Assembly (NCBI GenBank): GCA_025774865.1
Contig: JALGZO010000040.1
Coordinates: forward strand, 1-14,966
DNA from: a bacterium
GTDB lineage: Bacteria; ARS69
Length of the DNA: 14,966 nucleotides
Reading direction: 5' to 3'
The notes beneath the pieces are model-generated. The model was not told the DNA's origin, did not search any database, and saw nothing but the letters and a program-made list of their open reading frames with translations. The position numbers were made by a program, and so were the translations under genes. Within the stretch, counting starts at the first letter, position 1. Each line of letters opens with the position of its first letter. Below, piece by piece: positions 1 through 8,141 of this stretch.

Positions 1-95
1 CAGGGTGGCGCTTCCACCGAGAGCAGGCATGTGAGATTCTGAGACCAACCCGCCGGGACTCGTCGTTCCGGCCGTTCTCCTGAACCCGGGCGGGG

Positions 96-3000
96 ATGCG
101 TATGCGTATGCGGCCCCAGCCCGGGCTCATGTCATCGCTCGCGCTCGGGCTCGGGCTCGCGCTCGCGCTCGCGACGGTGGCGCCGGCGGCCGGCGGCGGA
201 ACCGGCTTCCCCTCGAACCAGCCGTTCGCGTCCTACTGGTTCCCGAACGAGCTCCTCACGTGGACACCGGGCACCGACCCCGATTCGGACTACAACCGCG
301 GGACCGTCCCGCTCGTCGACCGATTCACGAACCCCGATACGCAGGTCAACCCGAACGCCCGCGACGGCGAGGCCCTCGTGGCCGCGCTCGGCGTCATGTA
401 CCCATCGACGTCGAACAACCCTTCCCAGGGCTCCGACCAGTTCGACGTCTACGCCTTCGGCTACTGGCAATACGTCGACCTGCTCGTCTTCTGGGGCGGC
501 TCCGCCGGCGAAGGATTGATCCTGGCCCCGAGCCCCGGCGTCATCGACGCCGGGCACCGCCACGGCGTTCCGGTGCTGGGGACGATCTTCTTTCCGCCGA
601 ACGTCTTCGGAGGGCAGATCCAGTGGGTCCACGACCTCGTGCAGAAGGACGGCGCCACGTTCCCGGTGGCCGACAAATTGATCGAGGTGGAGGAGTACTA
701 CGGCTTCGACGGCTGGTTCCTGAACCAGGAGACGAACGGCGGCGACTCGACCCTCGCGCTCCAGATGCAGGACTTCCTCAAGTACTACCAGGCGAACAAG
801 CCGGCGGGGCACCACATGATGTGGTACGACGCCATGATCGACAATGGCAACGTCGCGTGGCAGAACGAGCTCAACGAGCGCAACGAGATGTTCTTCGAGG
901 ACATGGGCCGCGTCTCGGACTCGATCTTCCTCAATTTCAACTGGGCGAGCGGAACGCGGCTGGCCGATTCACGCGCCAAGGCGATCTCGCTCGGCCGTAG
1001 CCCCTACGACGTCTTCGCCGGCATCAACGTCCAGCCGACCGGCTACAACACGTCGGTGAACTGGGCGAAGCTCTTTCCGGACTCGATGGTACACACGACG
1101 TCGATGGGCTTCTTCGGGACGGAGTGGACGTACGCGAGCTCGTCGAGCCCTTCGGACTTCTATCAACGCGCGAGCACGTTCTGGGTCGGTCAGAACGACG
1201 ATCCCAGCAACACGACGACCGCCCTCGCCTGGAAGGGAGTCGCGCACTACTTGCCGGCGAAGTCGTCGATCAACGACGTGCCCTTCGTCACGAACTTCAA
1301 CGCGGGTCAGGGCGACTTCTACGCCGTCGACGGTGAAGTACTCCACGTCGATCCGTGGAACAACCGGAGCCTCCAGGACGTGCTGCCGACCTGGCGCTGG
1401 ATCGCCGAGAGCGCGGGCACGGCCCTCTCGGCCGAGCTCGACTTCACGGACGCGTACGACGGCGGCGCCTGCCTGAAGGTGTCCGGAGCACTCGATCCCT
1501 CGAGCACGACGCATCTCAGGCTCTACAAGACGAGCCTCGTCGTCCCGGCGGGCGGAGCGCTCACGATCGCCTACAACACGGGCGCGATCGGACCATCGTC
1601 GATGCAGGCAGGGCTCGCGTTCGAGAGCGACGAGAGCTCGTTCGTGTTCTTCGATGTCGACTCGACCGGCACGACCGGATGGGACACGCAGACGATCGAT
1701 GTGAGCGCCCATGCCGGCGAGACGATTGCCGTCATGTCGCTCAAGTTCGAGGCCCCGGGTTCGATCCCTGCCTACGAGATGAAGGTCGGGCGATTCGGAC
1801 TGCTCGACGGACCGGTGGATGTTCCCGCGGCGCCGGCGAACGCAGTGCTCGACGACGTGGTCTTCTCGATCGACAAGCGCATGGCGAGTGTCCGACTCCA
1901 GTGGGACCACTCCGCCGATCCGACTTACTCGTACTACGTCTATCGCCGGAATCCCGACCTTTCGCGAACCTACCTCGGCGGCACACCGAACAACGCGCTC
2001 TTCATCACCGAGCTGGTCCGGGCCGACGCCGAAACGACCGCCGTCCTCGAGATCGAGGCGGTGAGCCCCGAGTTCGGGCGCTCCGCACCGGGTACCACGA
2101 GCGTCTTCTGGGGACTCGATCCCCCGAACACGCCGCCGACCTCTCACGCGAACGGCCCGTATTGCGGCACGCCCGGCCAGGCCATCCGGTTCCACAGCCA
2201 GGGGACGCTCGACCCGGATGGATCGATCGTCACGTATCTGTGGGAGTTCGGCGACGGCGACACGAGCCCGCTCGCGGACCCCACACACTCCTACGCCGCG
2301 ACCGGTGACTACGAAGTGATCCTCACGGTGACCGACGATCTCGGGAGCGTGATCGCCGACACGACGCAGACCAGCGTCGTCTCCGTGCCCGCGGACCTCG
2401 CGGGGAACGTCGCGTGGTACCCGTTCGACGACGGCAGCGGCGCCGTGGCCGCCGATTCCTCCGGCAACGGCAACGACGGCACCGTCGTCGGCGCCACGTG
2501 GACTACCGGGAAGTTCGGCGGAGCTCTCGATTTCGACGGCGGCGACGATTACGTCATCGTGAGCGACTATCCGAAACCCGAGAGCACGATCACGGTGTCA
2601 GCCTGGGTCTGGGCCGAGAGCCGCCCCGCCTGGGGATCGATCGCCAAGAACTGGGCGACGCAGAAGGGTTCGTTCCACTTCGGGCTGTACTCCGACGACG
2701 GTGACCTGCAGGTGACCGTGGGCGAGGCCGACGAAGAAACGGCCGACATTCGGGAAGGCCCGACGAGTCCACTGCCCCTGCAAACGTGGGAGCACGTGGC
2801 GTTCGTCGCGGACGGCACCGAGGCACGCCTCTACCGGAACGGAGTCGAGGTCGGCGCGGCGTCCTACGACGGGACTTTGAAGACCAATCGCCCAGGGCTC
2901 GGGATCGGCGTGAAGCTCAGCAACAACGGGAGTGGGCCGAACGCCGGGGTACCTGCGTACTGGGACGGGATCATCGACGACGTCCGCATCTGGGATTGGA

Positions 3001-3359
3001 GCCTTTGCCAGTCCGAGATCGAGTCGCTGCACTTCGACGGTGTGACCGACGTGGTGATCGGCCCGACCGGTGCTGCATTTCGCGAGTTTTCCCTCGGCCA
3101 AAACCATCCGAATCCGTTCCGGGCCGCGACCGAAGTGGCGTACGCCGTCCCGCACCCGGGGCACGTGACGATCGCGGTGTACGACATCGCGGGGCGGAGG
3201 GTCGTCAACCTCGTCGATCGTGAGCAGGAAGCGGGCGCATACGTGGTCCGGTGGCACGGCCGCAACCAGGATGGTCAGATCGTCGCCCCCGGCGTGTATT
3301 TCTACCGGATGGCCGCCGGGGATTTCACGGCGGTCAAGAAGCTCATCGTTCTCCGCTAG
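96..3359 (+). CDS. Secreted GH85 endo-beta-N-acetylglucosaminidase with PKD, LamG-like and C-terminal sorting domains
   Basis: GH85 enzymes cut the chitobiose core of N-linked glycans, leaving one GlcNAc on the protein. The 1087-residue product begins with a signal peptide (basic MRMRMR, Leu/Ala/Gly core about 15-26, likely cleavage near residue 33). The GH85 barrel spans about 45-400; FDGWFLNQET carries the family's catalytic Asn/Glu pair as N210 and E212. A beta-sandwich (about 400-590) and fn3-like region (590-680) follow, as in known GH85 proteins. Next come a PKD domain (680-765, YLWEFGDGDTS near 714), a LamG/concanavalin-like domain (770-980) and a FlgD/type IX-like tail (997-1087) starting FSLGQNHPNPF and ending KKLIVLR. 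The product is probably secreted and surface-attached or released. Three in-frame ATGs (96, 102, 108) compete as starts and no clear Shine-Dalgarno is seen. The family call is firm; the secretion route is inferred. Confidence 0.88.
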   Translation: MRMRMRPQPGLMSSLALGLGLALALATVAPAAGGGTGFPSNQPFASYWFPNELLTWTPGTDPDSDYNRGTVPLVDRFTNPDTQVNPNARDGEALVAALGVMYPSTSNNPSQGSDQFDVYAFGYWQYVDLLVFWGGSAGEGLILAPSPGVIDAGHRHGVPVLGTIFFPPNVFGGQIQWVHDLVQKDGATFPVADKLIEVEEYYGFDGWFLNQETNGGDSTLALQMQDFLKYYQANKPAGHHMMWYDAMIDNGNVAWQNELNERNEMFFEDMGRVSDSIFLNFNWASGTRLADSRAKAISLGRSPYDVFAGINVQPTGYNTSVNWAKLFPDSMVHTTSMGFFGTEWTYASSSSPSDFYQRASTFWVGQNDDPSNTTTALAWKGVAHYLPAKSSINDVPFVTNFNAGQGDFYAVDGEVLHVDPWNNRSLQDVLPTWRWIAESAGTALSAELDFTDAYDGGACLKVSGALDPSSTTHLRLYKTSLVVPAGGALTIAYNTGAIGPSSMQAGLAFESDESSFVFFDVDSTGTTGWDTQTIDVSAHAGETIAVMSLKFEAPGSIPAYEMKVGRFGLLDGPVDVPAAPANAVLDDVVFSIDKRMASVRLQWDHSADPTYSYYVYRRNPDLSRTYLGGTPNNALFITELVRADAETTAVLEIEAVSPEFGRSAPGTTSVFWGLDPPNTPPTSHANGPYCGTPGQAIRFHSQGTLDPDGSIVTYLWEFGDGDTSPLADPTHSYAATGDYEVILTVTDDLGSVIADTTQTSVVSVPADLAGNVAWYPFDDGSGAVAADSSGNGNDGTVVGATWTTGKFGGALDFDGGDDYVIVSDYPKPESTITVSAWVWAESRPAWGSIAKNWATQKGSFHFGLYSDDGDLQVTVGEADEETADIREGPTSPLPLQTWEHVAFVADGTEARLYRNGVEVGAASYDGTLKTNRPGLGIGVKLSNNGSGPNAGVPAYWDGIIDDVRIWDWSLCQSEIESLHFDGVTDVVIGPTGAAFREFSLGQNHPNPFRAATEVAYAVPHPGHVTIAVYDIAGRRVVNLVDREQEAGAYVVRWHGRNQDGQIVAPGVYFYRMAAGDFTAVKKLIVLR
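138..173 (+). repeat. Six tandem hexamers CTCG(C/G)G in the signal peptide
   Basis: Six consecutive 6-base units (CTCGCG, CTCGGG twice, CTCGCG three times) encode residues 15-26, the Leu-Ala/Leu-Gly hydrophobic core of the GH85 signal peptide. The unit length is a multiple of three, so gain or loss of a unit would lengthen or shorten the core by two residues without a frameshift. Confidence 0.85.
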
Positions 3360-4570
3360 ACCAGGATCTCCTCGAAGACACTGTCGGCCAGGAGCAATCC
3401 CCGGCGCGTGAGCCGGAATCCCGGGCCATCGCGGTTCAGCCAGCCGTTCTCCAGGGCGGCATCCAGCTTCGAACGAAGCCGCTGCCGGGCGTCGGCCGGT
3501 ATCCGCGCGAGTCGCGCGTCGGCGTCGATGCCCTCCACGGTGCGAAGCCCGAGGTACAGGTCCTCGGCCGCCCACGTCTCCTCGTCCAGCACCTCCGGCG
3601 GCTCGGCGACCGGCCGGCCGGCCGCGATCCGGTCCATGTACCCGCGAAGATCCCGCACGTTCGTCCACCGCGTGTTCGCGACGTGCGAGGCCGCGCTCGC
3701 GCCGATCCCGAGATTGTCGCCGCTGCGCCACGTGTTCCGATTGTGCCGGCACTCATGCCCCGACCGTGCGAAATTCGAGATCTCGTAACGCTCGATGCCC
3801 GCTTCCTTCAGCACCTCTGCCGCTAACTCGAACATCTCGGCCCGCGCGTCTTCGTCGGGGAGGGCGAGCTCGCCGCGTCGCCGGAAGAAGCGCGTCCCCT
3901 CCTCCATCGTGAGCTCGTAGGCGCTGACGTGATCCGGACCGAGCTTGGCCGCCGCCTCGATCTCTCGCCGCCAGTCGCTCACCGACTGCCCCGGCAGTCC
4001 GAACATGAGGTCGACGGCGACGTTCTCGAAGCCGGCCGCGCGTGCGAGCTGCCGCGACCGCACATTGTCGTCGACCGAGTGGGTCCGCCCGAGTGCCCGG
4101 AGCCGGTCGGCGTCGAAGGACTGCCAGCCGAGCGTGAGCCGGTTGACGCCCGCGGTCCGGTAGCCGGCCAGCCGCTCCTCGGTGAGACCATCCGGATTCG
4201 ACTCGAGGGTCACTTCGGCGGTTCCGACGGGGAAGGCGTCGTGTACTCGCCGCAGCAGGGAATCAACGGCAGCCGGCTCCAGGAGGCTCGGCGTCCCGCC
4301 GCCGAAGTAGATCGTCGCGACCTCGCGGCCGGCGAAACGGGGGTCTCGCGCCATCCGCTCGATCTCCGACTCGAGCGCGGAAACGTAGGGATCGCGCGCT
4401 TCCCTCTCCCCCACGACGAAGTAGAACGCGCAGTAGGGACAGCGGGCCGGGCAGAATGGAAAGTGAAGGTACAGGCCGAGCGGCGTGGCCGTCGGCTTCG
4501 TCGAGTCGGTCGCGGGGATCTCGCGTGGGCTCACGGCGTCAGTATCGCACGGCACCCGACCGGACTCCAT
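3356..4570 (-). CDS. hemW: HemW-like radical SAM protein (coproporphyrinogen III oxidase-like family)
   Basis: HemW proteins are radical SAM enzymes related to HemN; characterised members bind heme and act as heme chaperones rather than as coproporphyrinogen dehydrogenases. The 404-residue product has the iron-sulfur motif CPARCPYCAF (C40, C44, C47), the SAM-binding GGGTPS at 90-95, ESNPD at 123-127, GLPGQ at 191-195 and a HemW-type C-terminal domain. The heme-binding motif HNxxYW appears as HNRNTW (276-281), with Thr in place of Tyr. The first ATG is at 4570 with no evident Shine-Dalgarno; a GTG at codon 13 is an alternative, and both precede the conserved LGLYLHFPFC. Its stop overlaps the stop of the converging GH85 gene. 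Divergent from the small gene at 4650. Confidence 0.9.
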   Translation of the reverse strand: MESGRVPCDTDAVSPREIPATDSTKPTATPLGLYLHFPFCPARCPYCAFYFVVGEREARDPYVSALESEIERMARDPRFAGREVATIYFGGGTPSLLEPAAVDSLLRRVHDAFPVGTAEVTLESNPDGLTEERLAGYRTAGVNRLTLGWQSFDADRLRALGRTHSVDDNVRSRQLARAAGFENVAVDLMFGLPGQSVSDWRREIEAAAKLGPDHVSAYELTMEEGTRFFRRRGELALPDEDARAEMFELAAEVLKEAGIERYEISNFARSGHECRHNRNTWRSGDNLGIGASAASHVANTRWTNVRDLRGYMDRIAAGRPVAEPPEVLDEETWAAEDLYLGLRTVEGIDADARLARIPADARQRLRSKLDAALENGWLNRDGPGFRLTRRGLLLADSVFEEILV

Positions 4571-4582
4571 ACCGGGAGCGGC

Positions 4583-4611
4583 TTGACCTCACACGCGCGA
4601 TCGGCCACCAT
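4583..4611 (+). promoter_or_regulatory. Weak candidate promoter for the Rho-N-like gene
   Basis: TTGACC at 4583-4588 is 17 bases from CACCAT at 4606-4611. The -35 matches five of six consensus positions, the -10 only three. A start of transcription near 4618 would leave a short leader that still holds both ribosome sites. This is suggestive only. Confidence 0.3.
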
Positions 4612-4624
4612 CGCCGCCCCAGCC

Positions 4625-4646
4625 AAGGAGGCGCGACAAGGAGGCG
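4625..4646 (+). promoter_or_regulatory. Duplicated strong Shine-Dalgarno
   Basis: AAGGAGGCG occurs twice, at 4625-4633 and 4638-4646, 13 bases apart. The second AAGGAGG ends 5 bases before the ATG at 4650 and fixes that start. The first copy is too far upstream to serve this ATG directly. Confidence 0.8.
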
Positions 4647-4649
4647 AGA

Positions 4650-4967
4650 ATGGACTGGCACGAGCTGGAAAAGAAGAAGGTCACCGAGCTCCGCGAAATG
4701 GCGAAAGAAGAAGCGGGGGTCGAGGGCACGACCGGGCTCTCCAAGGATCAGCTGGTCGCGACCCTGGCGAAAGCGCTCGGGATCGAGCGACCACACCTGG
4801 TTGCGAGCGGGATCAACAAGTCCGACATCAAGAAGAAGATCAAGACGCTCAGGGTCGAGGTGAAACAGGCCCTGGAAGCGAAGGACCGGCAGCTGGTGAG
4901 GAAAAAGCGTCGTCAGATCCACCGGTTGAAGCGGCGGATCCACCGGGCCGCGCACCTCACACACTGA
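4650..4967 (+). CDS. Small Rho-N/SAP-like basic protein
   Basis: The 105-residue product has an N-terminal helical segment (about 4-45; ELEKKKVTELREMAKEEAG, then LSKDQLVATLAKALG) resembling the Rho termination factor N-terminal (SAP-like) fold, which often contacts nucleic acid. The rest (about 57-100) is a Lys/Arg-rich helix, probably a coiled coil, ending in KKRRQIHRLKRRIHR. There is no ATPase domain, so it is not Rho itself. The start is set by an excellent Shine-Dalgarno. It diverges from hemW and converges with lepA, ending 4 bases from the lepA stop. Nucleic-acid binding is inferred from charge and fold resemblance; the role is unknown. Confidence 0.85.
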   Translation: MDWHELEKKKVTELREMAKEEAGVEGTTGLSKDQLVATLAKALGIERPHLVASGINKSDIKKKIKTLRVEVKQALEAKDRQLVRKKRRQIHRLKRRIHRAAHLTH

Positions 4968-4971
4968 CGGT

Positions 4972-6771
4972 CTAGCGCTCGATCTTCAGTACCGAGAGAA
5001 AGGCTTCCTGCGGAACGGTGACGGATCCCACCTGCTTCATCCGCTTCTTGCCCTCCTTCTGCCGCTCGAGGAGCTTGCGCTTCCGCGTGATATCTCCGCC
5101 GTAGCACTTCGCCGTGACGTTCTTGCGGAGCGCGGACACCGTCTCGCGCGCGATCACCTGGCTCCCCACCGCAGCTTGGATCGCGATCTTGAACTGCTGT
5201 CGCGGGATCACTTCCTTCAGCCTCTCGACGAGGTTCTTCCCCCAGCCGTACGCCTTTTCCTTGTGGACGATGATCGAGAGAGCGTCGACCTTGTCGCCGT
5301 TCAGAAGAATGTCGAGCTTTTGCATCGGCGCCTCGCGGAACCCGTCGAACTCGTAGTCGAAGCTCGCGTACCCGCGCGTGATCGATTTCAGTCTGTCGTA
5401 GAAGTCGAAGATGATCTCCGAGAGCGGAAACTCGTAGTGGAGGACGGCGCGCGTCGGATCGAGGTACTCCATTCCGCGCTGAACACCCCGACGGTCCGAG
5501 CCGAGCTTCATGATGTTGCCGATGTATTCCGTGGGTGCGACCACCTCGGCCCGGATGATGGGCTCGCGGATGCTCGCGACGTCGCCCGGCGGCGGGAGCT
5601 GGTGCGGGCTTTCGATCTCGCGGAGAGCACCGTCGTTCATGACCACATGGTACGGAACCGTCGGGACGGTCGCGATGAGCCCCAGGTCGAACTCCCGTTC
5701 CAGACGCTCTTGCACGATTTCCCGGTGCAGGAGCCCCAGGAAACCGCAGCGGAACCCGAATCCGAGCGCGGTGGAGGTCTCTGGCTCGTAATGGAGCGAC
5801 GCGTCGTTGAGCTTGAGCCGGTCCAATGCGTCGCGCACGTTCTCGTAGTCTTCCGCATCGATCGGATAGAAGCCGGAGAACACCATCGACTTCGCTTCAG
5901 CGTAGCCGGGTAACGGCCCCGACGCCGGACGATCGCGGTCCGTGATCGTATCGCCCACCTTCGCGTCGGCGATGTTCTTGACGCCGGCGATCATGTATCC
6001 CACGTCGCCCGCCTCGAGCTTCTGCTGTTTCTGCATCTCGAGACGAAGCGTCCCCACTTCGTCCACGAGATACTCCCGGCCGTTCGAGAAGAAACGAATC
6101 GTTTGCCCCGCCTGGATCGTTCCCTCGACGACACGAATGTAGGCGATCGCCCCGCGATACTGGTCGAACGCCGAGTCGAAGATGAGCGCCCGCAGCGGCG
6201 CCGCCGAATTCCCCTGAGGGCCCGGGATTCGGCGGATCATCTCGTCGACCAGCGGCTCGATGCCCACGCCCGACTTCGCGCTGATCCGCAACACCGGCCC
6301 GTCCCCGCCGAGGAGATCGCGGATCTGGGCCTCCACGCGGTCCGGAGCCGCGCCGGACAGGTCGATCTTGTTGATGACGGGTATGATCTCGAGCTCGTGG
6401 TTCAGCGCCAGATGGAGGTTGGAGATCGTCTGGGCCTCCACGCCCTGACTCGCATCGACCACGAGGACGGCCCCCTCGCACGCCGCGAGGCTCCGCGATA
6501 CCTCATACGAGAAGTCCACGTGTCCTGGTGTATCGATGAGGTTGAGTACGTAGTCGCGGCCCTCGGAGGACCGCCAGTTCATGCGGATCGCGTGCGCCTT
6601 GATCGTAATGCCCCGCTCTTTCTCGAGATCCATATTGTCGAGAACCTGCCCCTGCGCTTCCTCCTCGGAGAGCGTGCCGGTGAGCGCGAGCAGACGATCG
6701 GCCAGCGTGGACTTGCCGTGATCGATGTGCGCGATGATGCAAAAGTTGCGGATGTGCGAGAGGTCCGTCAT
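4972..6771 (-). CDS. lepA: Elongation factor 4 (LepA), ribosome-associated GTPase
   Basis: LepA/EF4 is a translational GTPase that acts on the ribosome during initiation or elongation. The 599-residue product is full length for the family. GTPase motifs are AHIDHGKS at 14-21, RGITIKA at 53-59, DTPGH at 80-84 (with the catalytic-type H84), NKID at 134-137 and SAKSG. The LepA-specific C-terminal domain is present (AYGWGKN, then a basic stretch with [15 protein letters not shown]), replacing EF-G domain IV. The start ATG overlaps the lepB stop in ATGA (6768-6771), so the two are translationally coupled as in many bacteria. The stop lies 4 bases from the end of the converging Rho-N-like gene. Confidence 0.98.
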   Translation of the reverse strand: MTDLSHIRNFCIIAHIDHGKSTLADRLLALTGTLSEEEAQGQVLDNMDLEKERGITIKAHAIRMNWRSSEGRDYVLNLIDTPGHVDFSYEVSRSLAACEGAVLVVDASQGVEAQTISNLHLALNHELEIIPVINKIDLSGAAPDRVEAQIRDLLGGDGPVLRISAKSGVGIEPLVDEMIRRIPGPQGNSAAPLRALIFDSAFDQYRGAIAYIRVVEGTIQAGQTIRFFSNGREYLVDEVGTLRLEMQKQQKLEAGDVGYMIAGVKNIADAKVGDTITDRDRPASGPLPGYAEAKSMVFSGFYPIDAEDYENVRDALDRLKLNDASLHYEPETSTALGFGFRCGFLGLLHREIVQERLEREFDLGLIATVPTVPYHVVMNDGALREIESPHQLPPPGDVASIREPIIRAEVVAPTEYIGNIMKLGSDRRGVQRGMEYLDPTRAVLHYEFPLSEIIFDFYDRLKSITRGYASFDYEFDGFREAPMQKLDILLNGDKVDALSIIVHKEKAYGWGKNLVERLKEVIPRQQFKIAIQAAVGSQVIARETVSALRKNVTAKCYGGDITRKRKLLERQKEGKKRMKQVGSVTVPQEAFLSVLKIER

Positions 6772-7622
6772 GGAGCGTCGGCGCTGGCTTCCTTTGCTTC
6801 CGTCAGCGGAGCGGCGGCCGCGGCGCCCGGACCGGGCGACGACGGGAGCGCCGGCTCCCCCTGGAGTGTTTCAGCGTAGAGCCCCCGATAGTCCTTCGCG
6901 AGCCAGGTGCCGATACGCCGGATTCGCGGGCGCCCGAGGAACAGCTGGAGGAATCCCTTGATCCATCCCTCCGACATGTTCTGCACCCAGAGAGGAGAGC
7001 GTTGCGGATCGGTCGACCAGTACAGGACGAACGCGCGGCCCACGACGCGTATGGGATCGAGCTCGTTGCTGTAGCGGCTGTCCTGGCTGTTGTTTCGATT
7101 GTCCCCCATCATGAAGAGCGCCTTCGGGGAGATCTTCAGCGGGCCGTAGTCGTCTCGCGGGTTACCGCCGCGGACGAACTTCAGCGCCTTGTACGGTTCC
7201 TGAATCGGACGCCCATTGATGTACACGTCGTTCGACTTCAGCTCGATGGTCTCGCCACCGACCGCAATGCAGCGCTTGATGTAGTCACGGCTCGTCAGCG
7301 GATCCTTGAATACGATGATGTCTCCGCGGCGAGGTTCGCGGAACCCCGGCAGGCGCCACCGTGTTCCGGGAACTCTGGCTCCGTACGTGATCTTGTCCAC
7401 GAGCAGAAAGTCGCCGATGAGGAGCGTGTCCTCCATGGATCCGGAAGGAATCCGAAACGCCTGCACGATGAAGGTCCGGATGACCAACGCGATCAGCAGG
7501 GCGTAGATCAACGTCTTCAGCGTCTCGTGGCCGCCGGAACGCTTGGGCGGCTTGGACGGTTTGGGCGCCGTCCCCGGTCGAACGGTTCCGGTGCGGCGAG
7601 CGCGTGTCTTTGTCTTGGCCAT
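6768..7622 (-). CDS. lepB: Signal peptidase I
   Basis: This membrane serine protease removes signal peptides from exported proteins. The 284-residue product has a basic, Pro-rich cytoplasmic start (about 1-30), one membrane segment (about 34-55), and the S26 family boxes: [10 protein letters not shown] with catalytic S62, [12 protein letters not shown] with general-base K116, and [12 protein letters not shown] at 172-183. After the family core it carries a C-terminal extension of roughly 70 residues ending in an Ala/Pro/Gly-rich tail, which is not catalytic. A Shine-Dalgarno (GAGG) lies 4 bases before the ATG. It is in an apparent operon with lepA downstream and the DUF5683-like gene 41 bases upstream. 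Confidence 0.97.
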   Translation of the reverse strand: MAKTKTRARRTGTVRPGTAPKPSKPPKRSGGHETLKTLIYALLIALVIRTFIVQAFRIPSGSMEDTLLIGDFLLVDKITYGARVPGTRWRLPGFREPRRGDIIVFKDPLTSRDYIKRCIAVGGETIELKSNDVYINGRPIQEPYKALKFVRGGNPRDDYGPLKISPKALFMMGDNRNNSQDSRYSNELDPIRVVGRAFVLYWSTDPQRSPLWVQNMSEGWIKGFLQLFLGRPRIRRIGTWLAKDYRGLYAETLQGEPALPSSPGPGAAAAAPLTEAKEASADAP

Positions 7623-7663
7623 GGTTCCTCAGTGTCGGTGCGGTGCGCTTTGTCTTGCTTCCT

Positions 7664-8131
7664 CTAGAACCGGACCCCGAATTCCAGGGAAGTTCCGTCC
7701 TCGGCTACTCCGGCGAAGAGCTCCCGCCCTTCTTCGAGATCTTTCTCGAAGTCCCCCAGGTACGCATCGACGTAGGCGTCGATCGCTCCGTAGAAGCTCG
7801 CCACAATCCCCCAAAAAAACAAGTCCCGGCGACGACCGTAGTGATCCTCCGCCGCCGCCTCCGCCACTTCCATCCGTCCGGGATCGGTTTCTCCCGCCGC
7901 GATTCGATCCCACTCCCGCGCTGCTCTCGTCTCCTGAATCACCCTCGTCAGGAGATATGTCTCGAACGTGAAGAGAACCGCCGCCTTCTTGTACTTCCCG
8001 TTCGTGACCTGCCCCCACGCCGGGAAGACCGCGCTTCGAACCGCTCGTCGGAACGGCGAGGGACCCTCCCAGTCGTCCGCCCGGGCGTCACGCGGGACCG
8101 CCGTCGTGCAGAGAGCCGCCGCCACGAGCAC
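7664..8131 (-). CDS. DUF5683-like exported or membrane protein
   Basis: The function is unknown. With the GTG start proposed here the product has 155 residues: a hydrophobic signal-like start (about 1-22, cleavage after ARA before DDWEG), then SAVFPAWGQVTNGKYKKA, typical of DUF5683-like proteins, a hydrophobic helix, a charged linker, and FFWGIVASFYGAIDAYVDAYLGDF near the C-terminus. The open frame continues upstream to an ATG at 8221, but those 30 codons are the tRNA-Sec gene, so that start is rejected. AAGG at the tRNA 3' end precedes GTG 8131 by 7 bases; GTG 8125 is an alternative. The signal start lacks the usual N-terminal basic residues, which leaves some doubt over the start. Upstream of lepB by 41 bases. 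Confidence 0.7.
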   Translation of the reverse strand: MLVAAALCTTAVPRDARADDWEGPSPFRRAVRSAVFPAWGQVTNGKYKKAAVLFTFETYLLTRVIQETRAAREWDRIAAGETDPGRMEVAEAAAEDHYGRRRDLFFWGIVASFYGAIDAYVDAYLGDFEKDLEEGRELFAGVAEDGTSLEFGVRF

Positions 8132-8141
8132 CAGCAGACCT

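Noticed and set aside
1-42. Possible 3' end of an upstream gene in frame 1
   Set aside because: Thirteen codons before a stop are too few to identify anything.
969-3752. Long minus-strand open frames (439 and 384 codons) antisense to the GH85 gene
   Set aside because: Arg-rich, no family motifs, and lying opposite a clear multi-domain enzyme; expected in high-GC DNA.
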